A stretch of DNA of 64,000 bases from Pogonophryne albipinna. Taxonomy: Eukaryota > Chordata > Actinopteri > Perciformes > Artedidraconidae. Both the position numbers and the translations under genes were made by a program. The DNA lies in NCBI GenBank assembly GCA_028583405.1, contig CM053256.1:19145534-19209533 (forward strand), written 5' to 3'. Of the stretch, positions 13,515-23,029 are shown piece after piece. Numbering within the stretch: position 1 is the stretch's first letter; the number at the start of each line of letters is the position of its first letter. The notes beneath the pieces are model-generated. The model ran no database searches. It was given only the letters and a program-made list of their open reading frames with translations, and was not told the DNA's origin.

Positions 13515-14211
13515 AACTGTGTGCTGTTAATCTGTTTTTTGAGGTTTTGCTCTATTGTTACTTTTAACCATACAGGTGTGATTTCATAGTTATTTTGTAT
13601 GTTATTGTCAAAGGAACAAAATGAGCAACCCTTTATACTTAATTTGATATTCCTCATTATCTGAAGCATTTGTTACTCTCATTTATTTTCCTCCCATAGT
13701 GACTGTATGGATAATCGGAGACAGTTATGTCCGGCGTGGAGCCCAGAGAGCTACAGAGACCATCGGCAGCAACCTTGGCCTCGACCTGAGGGTGTGCTGG
13801 TTCGGTTGGGGTGGACTGCGCTGGAGAGGTGTCCTCCCTTTCTTTTCCTACTCCCTGCGAGGAAGAGCAGCCCCGGATGTCCTCCTCATCCACTGTGGCG
13901 GCAATGACTTGGGGGATGTGCCCAGTGTTCAGTTGCTGAACCAGATGAAGGAGGACCTGCACCAGCTTCACCATCGGCACCCTGGCATGAAGATCATGCT
14001 CTCCCAGATCAACCAGAGGCGCCGGTGGAGGGCTGGTGCAAATCCTGTCAAAATTGACAAGGCCCGGAAGTTTGTTAACAGTGTTATGGCTACTTTTGTT
14101 CATAGCCTAAATGATGTCATTGTTGACCACTCCAACATTAGACATGACAGTCCTGGGCTTTTTTTGCGAGATAGAGTTCATTTCACCCCTAGGGGAAATG
14201 ATATTTTTTAA
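13291..14211 (+). CDS. SGNH/GDSL-type hydrolase-like protein, two coding exons
   Basis: The coding parts are 13291-13324 (starting [11 protein letters not shown]) and 13700-14211, joined across a GTAAGT...CCATAG intron with the frame kept. The product is 181 residues. It has the full SGNH catalytic set: the GDS box (IIGDSYV, nucleophile Ser20), the glycine block WFGWGG (47-50), GGND (Asn80) and DRVH (Asp169, His172). SGNH enzymes hydrolyse esters or related bonds; the substrate here is unknown. Such domains have been reported in vertebrate mobile elements such as Ngaro. A short T-run just before the stop (about 14204-14209) appears one base short, so the usual tail after GNDIF is out of frame. 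A possible poly(A) signal AATAAA is at 14340-14345. It is convergent with the THAP gene in the same element. Whether it is transcribed is unknown. Confidence 0.8.
13388..13514. repeat. Two (AT)n tracts in the SGNH intron
   Basis: TA dinucleotide runs lie at about 13390-13446 and 13482-13514, with TG/CA-rich sequence between them. They lie in the intron upstream of the hydrolase exon and open spurious Ile/Tyr-rich frames. Confidence 0.9.
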
Positions 14212-14796
14212 AGTCACTAGCCAATTGCCTGAAAGACCACCTCCAAAGACTGTGACAGGCATGAAAATCACTCGCTTTTCGGCGAAATTCGCCATTTTGA
14301 ATCCAAAATAGGTCGTTTGTGTGATTCATGTAGATCTGCAATAAAAATATTTTTGGGATATGGGGGGGTCTGGGACCCGGAGTAATCTGCGGCCGCGAGC
14401 TGTTATGTGCCATCATGACACGCATGGTGTTCTTTTTTTATATATTATAATGCAGCGCAAACTGTGTGCTCGAGTCTTCCTGCCTGTCGGCTCTGCTGCT
14501 CCGCGATGATGGTCTAGCTTCAGCAGCCACATTACCTACGGGTGCGTTCGTTAATATTAACTGTGCGGTCCGGAGTCACTGTGGCACAGACTGGACCGCT
14601 GGTGAACAGCTGTTAGAACGGACCGTTCAGGTGTTCAGAGCAGAGCTCCCTGTCGGAGCGGCAGAGCGCGATGTGCACTTAAAAGTTTTTCTGTCGCAAT
14701 ATTATCGTTGAGCTAGCTAACTAGCATACATTGTCACTATCAGCTAACGTTAGCTTTAGCCTTCGTTTTCTAATAGTTTTTTTTCATAGGCTATAA
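14212..14796. other. 3' flank of the SGNH gene
   Basis: After the SGNH stop, the continuation of the usual C-terminal codons is readable in another frame to about 14255. Then comes AT-rich sequence with AATAAA at 14340, followed by a CG-containing stretch (14380-14700). No further gene is recognised. Confidence 0.5.
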
Positions 14797-15871
14797 ACGG
14801 AGGTGGTATAAGTATAGATCTTGTACTTGAGTAAAAGTAGAAGCACTCAGATCTTGTACTAGAGTAAAAGTAGAAGTACTCAGATCTTGTACTTGATTAA
14901 AACAGAAATACTCAGATCTTGTACTTGATTAAATGTAGAAGTACTCAGATCTTGTACTTGATTAAAAGCAGAAATACTCAGATCTTGTACTTGAGTAAAA
15001 GTAGAAGTACTCAGGTCTTGTACTTGAGTAAAAGTAGAAGTACTCAGATCTTGTACTTGATTAAAAGCAGAAATACTCAGATCTTGAACTTGAGTAAAAG
15101 TAGAAGTACTCAGATCTTGTTCTTGAGTGAAAGTAGAAGTACTCAGATCTTGTACTTGATTAAAAGCAGAAATACTCAGATCTTGTACTTGAGTAAAAGT
15201 AGAAGTACTCAGATCTTGTTCTTGAGTCAAAGTAGAAGTACTCTGATCTTGTACTCTAGTCAAAGTAGAAGTACTCAGATCTTGTACTTGAGTAAAAGTA
15301 GAAGTACTCAGATCTTGTACTTGAGTAAAAGTAGAAGTACTCAGGTCTTGTACTTGAGTAAAAGTAGAAGTACCAGAGTGTAGGAATACTCTGTTACAGT
15401 AAAAGTCCTGCATTCAAAATGTTCCTCAAGTGAAAGTATAAAAGTATTCTCATCAAAATATAGTGAAAGTAGCGACAGTAAAAGTAGTCGTTGTGCAGAT
15501 TGGTCCATTTCAGAATAATATATATGATATGTTTTATAATGATTGATCATGAAAGTGTTCTCAAAGCTGGTAAAGGTGCAGCTAGTTTGAATGACTTTGT
15601 ATTCTGCAGGGTAGCTTGTGAATTTACTCCAGGTGGAACTAAAGTCTGATTTAACACTTGATTATATTTCACATCATTCATCCACATCTGTGAAGTAACT
15701 AAAGGTATTAATACATGTAGTGGAGTACAAGTACACCATTTACCTCTGAACTGTAGAGGAGAAGAAGAACAAAGTAGCAAAACATTGAAATACTTAAATA
15801 AAGTACAAGTATCTCAAAATTGTACCCAAGTATAGTACTTGAGTTTAGGAACTTAGTTACTTAACACCAGT
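14797..15871. mobile_element. MITE-like element with internal minisatellite
   Basis: The flanks GGCTATAA (14789-14796) and GGCTATAC (15872-15879) form an 8-bp duplication with one mismatch. The ends are ACGGAGGTGG and the complement of ACTGGTGTTAAG. The interior is the AGTAAAAGT/'gtacttgag' sequence typical of a very common teleost non-autonomous transposon, which also occurs as a fragment at 4933-5056. It has no coding capacity. The 8-bp duplication fits a hAT relative. Confidence 0.7.
14816..15373. repeat. 33-bp minisatellite, 17 copies
   Basis: Tandem units of 33 bp carry the core AGATCTTGTACTTGAGTAAA. Because 33 is divisible by three, frames on both strands stay open (154 and 177 codons) as 11-residue repeats. 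These are not believed to be genes. A variant unit (GATTAAAAGCAGAAATACTC) recurs at units 5, 8 and 11, which suggests a 99-bp higher-order repeat in the middle of the array. Confidence 0.95.
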
Positions 15872-15879
15872 GGCTATAC

Positions 15880-17490
15880 AGATAGAAAGACTAAGCCTTG
15901 CACAGAGGCATGACAATAGATTTTCAAAATGCTCAACAGTGCTGCCAGAATTATAAACTGACTGCTACACAATTAAAATAAATGCTTTTATATATTTCTA
16001 TTAGATGTGACTCTTTGGCGTTTCTGTTATTATTAACACTGCTGCTTTAGTTGTTTTGACTGCTAACATCCTGTTATTCCTAATTTTACAGCCGATATTC
16101 CGTGGGGTCGGGGGCTCGGATCCTTGTCACCTTTTCCATACCTGATGAGTTTGCATCCCTGATAATACTTAGTAAGGAGGCCATAATATTTTTGACTCAT
16201 GGCTGAAGTTAAGTTTCTCCAGCTCTCCCCAGGTTGGCAAAAAAATGCATCTCAAAATGCATCAGATTGATGCTTTAAAATATGGAATATTCAAAATGTT
16301 CTTCCCGGGGAGCATGCCCCCGGACCCCCCTAGAGGGATAATATCCTTCTCACCTTTTTCACCCCTGACCCGTTTTCATGCCTGCTGTGAACTGCTAAAA
16401 TGTCAGTATCACTGTTTTTGGATTTGGCCTTTAGAGTATGTATTCTAAGGCCCTTGCTAAGCCCAGACTGTCATGGCTAATGTTGAGTTAGATATTACAT
16501 CTGTAGCCATAACACTGTTAACATGGCTGCTCTTCCTCTTCCCCACATCCCACCCCCCCCCCCCCCCCCCCCCCCCCTCTTCCCCCAATGGACTCTGTAG
16601 CTCTCCAGGCCCATGCTGGGCATGGCTGTCTGTCAAACATTTTATTTTGTATTTGTTATGATGTTTTTTGTGATTTTATTTGTTAAAATAATTCTGTATT
16701 TATGTAAATATTGAAAATAAATTACATTCATATTTTCACTTCTTTTGTCTACAGCTTACTGAAAATGTTAGCTATCACATCCAAATGGGACTATCAAATG
16801 AAAGGATAAGCTTACCATACAATACAGAAAACATTACACATTAAGGCTCAAATCTTTTCCCAAGCCGTAGCAGTCTGAAAAGAGTCCCAAGTTTAAAAAC
16901 ACAAAATCTTGACAATGAATACTACGCTGTCATTTATCAGTGACAATGCAAACAACAAGAAGGTCTCCCCTAATCCCATGTATTTTGGCATCAAATATGT
17001 CATAAGCATACCATAGAATGTAATTATGAAGTGCAATACCCACAATCCCTACAGGGTTGTAACGTCACAGAAGATAATACCTTTTAGAGAGTTTTGTTCA
17101 GTATGCAGATAAATATTTGTTTTACAATAGAAACATTTTTCTCCATAAATGTTCCCACATGTTGTGAGCATCAACTTTAAATCTTTTGTCAACAAATAAA
17201 AAACATCTTAATTTCCTTTACGACAACATTTTGTTTATAACACCACTACATTAACAATAAGCATAGGAAAATGATAAATGTCAACATTTAAGATTGTGCT
17301 TTTACTCTTTATTTAATCAGATCTATTTCACATTGAAAATGTGATAAATACACAAGCCACATTGAAAGTTACATCTTGCATTTTATGAAAAGTAAAGGTT
17401 TCGAATCATTTTATGACTTAAGTACACTAGAAAATAAATTAAAGATGTGCAACAACTGTATCAGTAATTAAAATGATATAACTTATGTAC
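15880..17490. other. Non-coding interior of the SGNH/THAP element
   Basis: No gene is recognised. Near 16290-16345 is a G/C-rich palindromic motif (CCCGGGGAGCATGCCCCCGG) of a dispersed repeat, also present at 51690-51740 and 63650-63710. A run of 25 C lies at 16553-16577. The rest is AT-rich. Confidence 0.55.
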
Positions 17491-17957
17491 AGGGTTGGGA
17501 GGGCTACTTGTCAAAAACACAGCCAGTAACTTAATGTGAGTATCAAGATATAAAAGTAATGTAACCTGATAACTTTCTTTTTCTTTTGGATTACCTAAAT
17601 ATCAAATGCAATGCAAATAAACACAGGAGAGAAGAAATATTAATATGATTTTTTTACTTAAATGTATAATATAATACCATAAAGCAGATTCAGGCAGTAG
17701 GTGTATAGATTCACAATTAAAGTATTAGCCTACAGAACAGTACGGCTTCCAGAGAAGAGATACAATTTGATCATTTTACAACAAACAGCTCTTTTTAGGT
17801 TTTGAATAAGATTGTAATCCTGAGTTTCCCTATTATTAAAAAAAGTCAAACTAATCCGATTACATCTTTTCCTATGTAACTAAGGATTACACTTTCCTTT
17901 TTTTCTATACGATCTTGATTCGTGTTAGATGTAATCCATTACTACCTATGCCAATAA
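17491..17957. mobile_element. Decayed DNA-element fragment (AGGGTTGGGAGGG type)
   Basis: The segment starts AGGGTTGGGAGGGCTACTT. It contains 'aatccgattacatc' and 'gtaatccattactacc' towards its other end, a pattern I associate with a common teleost inverted-end element. The ends are only roughly inverted and no duplication is clear. Confidence 0.4.
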
Positions 17958-18127
17958 AAGTCATAACTTTTGGAAAATTGTCTCAAGTTATAAATTATGC
18001 CTTCAATCTCTTTCACGTGGAGAAGACATCACATTGGCCGAGGCGTTGCAACTTCCCTCAAGCGTCCTACATGAAAGAAAGATCACATGTTAAAAATGTG
18101 TGCACAAACTATTCATGATGACCCGTC

Positions 18128-20318
18128 TTAGTTTAAAGCCCAAGTGTAAGAGTGAGCAGAGGCGGAGTCTGCCTGTTTTCCAATTTGTTTTGTTTGTTGG
18201 CTGCTGCTACCCAAACCAACATCCTCACAAGCATTGACTGTTGGAATGTCATTATGCTCCACATGTGGAACAACAAAGGCTTCTTCAGGTGTGTCTTGTA
18301 TCATAATGATATTGCTCTGATCAGCAGCAAGACTGTTTTCACCACTACCATGGTCTAAATCTGCAACCTCCTCATTGCTATTAGCAGTCGAACTAGGACT
18401 GTCACTTACCTCGTCATTGTTACTCACCCTGCTTTTCCTTCTAGGCTGTTGTTCTTTGCCATTGGTGAAATAGAAAATGGTGGGCACTGCAATGTTTTTC
18501 AGGCATCTCCTTCCCTAATAAAAATAATAAACAAAAACACATAAAATAACTTTTTGAGGTCTGTAGATATTTAACTTTCTTTTGAATAATGTTGTTTTAA
18601 ATTTAAGAGTGCATTATAAAAAACAATAGAGGGCCAACATGTTAACTATGCAGTTAATCCATTCAACAATTACGTGTTTCCAAGATTCAGATTCAAAGGA
18701 TTTATGTCATATGCACATAGGCTACAGTGTAGGAATGGCAATGAAAATCATCTGTCCCGAGCTCCTCCAACAATGCAACATAGTTATATAAGACATAAAA
18801 CAATAAAAGAAATTCAAAATTAAATTAAGAATAATAAATTAGTGCAGGCAGAAATCTATATACACGTAAATATAATAAGACATATGCAAGAACAGAATGT
18901 AAAGATAAATATTGTATAGTAAAATGAAATTAAATCCTTTTTTTTTTACAGTGATAGCTGTTAAGATAAATAAGTTATAAGATGACAACAGATGAATGAA
19001 TGTTGCTATTTAAAATAATGTAAAAAAAGGTAATATAATTCATCTGTTTTTAACATAGAGTATGTGGGGGGAAATGGCAATTCTCTATCTATGATAAAGA
19101 GTCTTTGCATAAATTGAAGAGAAATGTGATGGTTTGCAAAAAAAAATCGATTTCTATGTTTCTATACTTAACTGGCAAAATCTTAATTTGGCCTTTAATC
19201 AAAAGAACATTACTCATCACTGATGTGCAAGCTGTGCCAAAACAATTATTTAGCATTGTATGATGTATAACATGTATTTAATTAGTAACAACAATTTACA
19301 CTCACAAATGGAACCAAGTTATTTAAAAAAAAAAGGGATCTGTACCCATGAGTCCGTGCTGAAGTGATGACTCTCAAAGTGTTCACTGCACAGGCGAGAA
19401 GACACGTTGGGGGTCCATTTATTCCTCCGGATGTTCAGCACCCACTGGTCCAGCCTGTCAGGAAACCTTTATTCAAAAATACATGAAAACCGACCCAAAG
19501 ACAACAGGAGGGTTAATGCCATATTCACTTAATAACGCATGAACAACTTTTACAAATATTTCTATATAGTCTGTGTTGGTAAATGTAATCTAGGTTGCAC
19601 ATTTCCTGCTGAAATACATGCATGGGCCTACCAAGTTACTGCGTGGCACTTTGGTTTTGATAAAACAGTGTAGTTCCACTATATAAACGTTACATTCATA
19701 ATCAAACGAGACAATATGCAAGATAAATAGCTATTTGTTGTTATTCTTAATGCTTGTCATTCACACGTTAAGAAAATAAAATAAGTACCGATACATAGCA
19801 GAACAATTGTGGCGATGTTCAGCTTAATAAGCCTTGTTCAACATAATTTCTTTAGCTAATACTATAGAAGGCTGCAGGCGAACCAATTCCGCGTTTCGCT
19901 GCATTCCTTGATCTCCAGTTATAACGCCGGGCTCCGCCGCTGGCCGAAGCTAACGGAGCCGCAAAGGGCTAGCTACGGCTTCGGTTAGCTTCGGCGGCGG
20001 ACTCCGGCGGCCACCACTGGGATAATTGGGTCTCCTTTTAAAATTTGCTCCCATTTAGCATTATGGGCGTCATAGCCATAGACTATAATAGTCTTACCCA
20101 AGGCTGAATCATAAACTAAACTGTATATATATATACACATGTATAAAGGGTTACGTCCTTAGCTGGCTAATAAGCTACATAACAAGCTAAGCTAACAAGC
20201 ACACAAACACCTGCTAATGGGGTTAACATGTATAATATTATCATTTTACTCACCGAAAAAAGCTGAGAGTAGACTTCTTGGAAGTTCTGTTAGTACATTC
20301 AAGCGCACAGCAAGACAT
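18128..20318 (-). CDS. THAP-domain zinc-finger protein, three coding exons
   Basis: The exons are 20318-20254 (MSCCALEC...SFF), 19466-19346 and 18514-18128. They join at canonical sites (CG|GTGAGT; AAAG|G; TGG|GTACAG; TTAG|GG) with the frame preserved, giving 190 residues. Residues 1-76 form a complete, compact THAP domain. It has C4 and C8, then FFRFP (20-24), W30, W39, LCSEHF with C48 and H51, and the terminal AVPTIF (71-76). A basic PRRKSR stretch follows (86-91), then an acidic Ser/Asp/Glu-rich tail without a recognised domain. THAP domains bind specific DNA; in P-type transposases they recognise the element's ends. A protein of this size could be a regulator or a separated DNA-binding subunit. 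No transposase catalytic part is seen. All key residues are intact, so decay is recent or the gene is selected. Confidence 0.85.
19934..20000. repeat. GC-rich imperfect inverted repeat in THAP intron 1
   Basis: The left arm CCGCCGCTGGCCGAAGCTAA pairs with a right arm ending TTAGCTTCGGCGGCGG, and both arms carry a CGGAGCCG/CGGCTTCG extension. It could form a stable hairpin. It is a CpG-rich island in otherwise AT-rich sequence. Confidence 0.75.
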
Positions 20319-20814
20319 TTTAATTGTCTGGTATTTGTAACAATATTCCCACAATCACCACGAACACGGCTAAAGCTAAAGGGTCAAGTACAGTACTATG
20401 ACTAACTAACGTTGTAGCCTCTATGGTTGTAGCCTAGCAGAGTGGACAAGTTGCTGTTAGCTGACAGTGAGGCATGTACGTGTCCATCAAAGTGTCCACA
20501 CCCTAATTTATGCAAAAACTTTAAGACCTAATATAAATAAAAGGGTCGTGTTAGAAAACAATTCACTCACAGATCCATAATCATGAAGGTGGAATCTAAC
20601 TATATCGATAATAAAAATGTATGGAGCCAGGGGTAGAAACATGTTTTTTTCTGCTGTAAAATTGGGCATTTTAACATGGGAGTCTATGGAAATTGCTCCT
20701 TTCTGCAGCCATCGCCTATCGGCCAATATATGAACTGCAGTGTGTGGCACTTCCGTATTGGCGTCCCGGCTCTTCCCCAGAGTTTGCCGCTTGGTTGTAC
20801 CCATAGGTTGTACC

Positions 20815-21290
20815 ATGTTTCAACGACCAACAAAGTCAGGCTCTAAGAAAAGAAGAGAAAGGAGAGAAAGACAAGAGAGAGGGACGCAAGGGCGAAAGTA
20901 TGTCACCCAGTTTTTCACTGTGCACAAGCTTATCTCGTGCCCTCATTGGTCATGTGCGCGTTCGTGTGTGTTGGAGGAGGGGCTCTGTAAGGAACTCTGA
21001 AGGAAGGGGCAGATTTTTTTCGGTTGTGTACTTTCAAATTCTAGCGCACTCGAGCTGGTTTCTACATTCTTACCTACCTACCTTTAATAAATGCAGGCAC
21101 ATTTTTAGCACCTATTCATACTAAATAAGTTGTCCCTCCCCCTGGTGCCAGGTCCAACAGATCCATCTTTAGGCTCAGCAGCCCTGTCCCCCCATAAGGC
21201 TGAACCTGAACCAGCTTTTCTCCCAACTGAAGGAGGTGAGCAGCATTGTGTTGAATGACATGCCACTTAACATATCTGAAGGGAGACTGG
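20815..21290 (+). pseudogene. hAT transposase N-terminal remnant
   Basis: The frame starts at ATG 20815 with MFQRPTKSGSKKRRERRERQ. The lysine/arginine-rich start is typical of hAT transposases of the TTF/zf-MYM type. Frame breaks follow, but recognisable low-complexity linker sequence (VPGPTDPSLGSAALSPHKAE) reappears at about 21130-21230 on the same strand. The remainder of the transposase, including the RNase-H-like core and dimerisation domain, is absent. The start codon lies immediately after the 8-bp duplication of the 8.1-kb insertion, which separates it from its leader (12325-12671). Confidence 0.6.
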
Positions 21291-21522
21291 AATACAATAT
21301 ATATATATATATAACAAAAAGCTAACATCTAATTTAAATTATACATTTCAAACACAGTATTTTCCCACATAGCCAATGATCTATATAAAACAAAAAACTG
21401 CTTTTAGTCTATTTAGGATGATGGACAGTTTGAAGCATTGAGTGATCAGTCTGTCAACAAAATGTTAATCACAAACATTTTGGTTATGATATTAATACTA
21501 ATGTTATTATATTAAAGCAGGG

Positions 21523-21600
21523 GTGGGGAACCTCCGGCCCCCGGGCCGTATACGGACCGCGAGACCATTTGGTACGGCCCTCGAGGTACTTTATAAACAA
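21523..21600 (+). mobile_element. hAT-type terminal fragment (CAGGGGTGGGGAACC)
   Basis: CAGGGGTGGGGAACCTCCGG followed by 'cccccgggccgtat' is a characteristic left terminus of another hAT family. Only about 80 bp remain before the right end of the surrounding hAT. Confidence 0.55.
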
Positions 21601-21674
21601 AGTGGCCTGTGCCTGGTGGTGGGGGCCAATGTGATATATCTTCATGGGGCTCAAAATCCCTGGCGGCGCCCCTG

Positions 21675-21757
21675 CCCACAATGGTCAGGTTCTTCTCAAG
21701 GAGCTTTTCAGCCAATGGGATACCGGTGAAGAAGTTGTCCATTGTGATGTTGCGATA
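21675..21757 (-). pseudogene. piggyBac transposase remnant, upstream part
   Basis: Read on the - strand, the codons give RNITMDNFFTGIPLAEKLL then EKNLTIVG. This is the DNFFTS/LAEKL block of piggyBac transposases and contains the second catalytic aspartate region. It runs straight into the hAT target duplication, and the frame resumes at 12324. Sequence further upstream (21760-21930) is too decayed to assign. Confidence 0.85.
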
Positions 21758-21939
21758 TATAATAATATCTTACATTAGCAGCATTTGGCCAGTTCCTTCT
21801 GTGTAAATTGACATAGACATGAAGTCTCTTCCTCACTAGTAATGGATGACAATGTCAGGTAATGTCAAATTTGATGTAATGTTATCTTTCACAAGATATC
21901 AAATATCTTCTTAGGTAGAAGAAGTGTAAGATAACACAG

Positions 21940-22829
21940 GATAGAATTTAAAATTCTTCTTCTCGCCTACAAAGCCCTTAATGGGCAGGCGCCATCTTAC
22001 CTTAAAGAACTCATTATACCCTACTGTCCTACTAGGCCCTAGGGCATTGCGTTCCAAGAATGCAGGGTTGTTGGTTGTTCCTAGAGTCTCTAAAAGTACA
22101 ATGGGAGCCAGAGCCTTTTCTTATCAAGCTCCACATTTGTGGAATCAGCTTCCAGTTTGTGTTCGGGCGGCAGACACCCTATCCGTTTTTAAGAGTGCGC
22201 TTAAGACCTTCCTTTTTGATAAAGCTTATAGTTAGGGCTGATTAGATTAAGCCCCTAGTTTTGCTGATATAGGCTTAGTTTGTCGGGGGACATCTTACTT
22301 CTTCCTTCTCTCTGTCTGTACCTGTGTACTCTCATGTTCCGATTAACCCAGCTTCCCCAAATTTCTTTCTTTTTGGTGTCTATATACGCTGGGATCCGGA
22401 GTCATGGATGATCCTGCGGTCCTGTGTCCTGCATCGCGAGCCCTGGATCTTGAGTCGTGGCTGTGGTCCTGGATCATAGGTCCTGGATGGATATCCTCGT
22501 GGATTCATCTTCCTATTATACACACATGCATTTCCAAACATTTGGACTACCTATGTTGCAAATGTATTATCTTTTCAATTTACACACGGCCTCTATTGCA
22601 CGTCTGTCCGTCCTGGGAGAGGGATCCCTCCTCTGTTGCTCTCCCTGAGGTTTCTCCCATGTTTCCCTTTAAACTGTGGGTTTTCTCCAGAAGTTTTTCC
22701 TTGTATGATGTGAGGGTCTAAGGACAGAGGGTGTCGTATTGTCATACTGATATTCTGTACAAACTGTGAAGTCCACTGAGACAAATGTAACATTTGTGAT
22801 ATTGGGCTATATAAATAAACATTGATTGA
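21940..22829 (+). mobile_element. Rex1-like LINE, 3' end
   Basis: The start encodes the carboxyl end of a Rex1-family reverse transcriptase polyprotein: RIEFKILLLAYKALNGQAPS, then after one frameshift LRSKNAGLLVVPRVSKSTMG and VFKSALKTFLFDKAYS with a stop at about 22235. A long 3' UTR follows and ends in 'gatattgggctatataaataaa' and ATTGATTGA-type repeats near 22800-22829, the usual Rex1 tail. It is 5' truncated. A near-identical partial copy lies at 39138-39687. Confidence 0.85.
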
Positions 22830-23029
22830 CTTACATGAATCAGAAGTGCAAAAGCAGCCTGTTGAGTGGTCATGGTAAACATGTTCCTAACGGCAATCGT
22901 TTACAAATGCAAACTTCCTATCAAATTCCTTTGTGCAGTGGTTCTCAAAGTGGGGTCCGCGACCCCCCGGGGGTCCGTGGCACTCTGCCAGGGGGTCAGT
23001 GAAAAGTTTTCAGATTCATTAGATTTTTT

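Larger units (their letters stand above)
12672..20806. mobile_element. 8.1-kb element carrying SGNH hydrolase and THAP genes
   Basis: The interval is bounded by a perfect 8-bp direct repeat GTTGTACC (12664-12671 and 20807-20814). Removing it rejoins the leader and start codon of the surrounding hAT transposase. It begins CATAGACTGTATATATAA and ends GGTTGTACCCATAG. I see no inverted termini beyond a few bases. It holds two convergent spliced genes (SGNH hydrolase, +, 13291-14211; THAP protein, -, 18128-20318) and, between them, a MITE with a 33-bp minisatellite. An 8-bp duplication occurs with hAT and P-superfamily elements, and THAP is the DNA-binding domain of P transposase, but no transposase catalytic domain was recognised. 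Its class is unresolved. Confidence 0.75.
12325..21674 (+). mobile_element. hAT transposon, 9,350 bp, inserted in piggyBac transposase
   Basis: The ends CAGGGGCGCC (12325) and GGCGCCCCTG (to 21674) are perfect 10-bp inverted repeats. They are flanked by a perfect 8-bp target duplication CCCACAAT (12317-12324 and 21675-21682), diagnostic for hAT. The host sequence on either side is one piggyBac transposase frame. The hAT's own transposase survives only as a damaged amino end at 20815-21290. Most of its length is the 8,135-bp element 12672-20806, which landed exactly between the hAT's 5' leader and its start codon. Confidence 0.92.

Noticed and set aside
13699..13907. A 66-codon frame overlapping the SGNH exon in another frame
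   Set aside because: Shadow of the hydrolase frame, which has the full catalytic motif set.
14816..15373. Possible CRISPR-like array
   Set aside because: Units are contiguous, without unique spacers, and the host is a vertebrate; it is a minisatellite.
14880..15413. Open frames of 154 and 177 codons on opposite strands with 11-residue repeats
   Set aside because: They are produced by the 33-bp minisatellite, whose unit is divisible by three; no start context, domain or splice support.
19346..19454. Alternative acceptor CTGACAG|GCTGG for THAP exon 2
   Set aside because: It also keeps the frame but would delete the conserved Phe-Pro after FFR; the upstream acceptor AAAG|GTTTCC restores the FFRFP motif.
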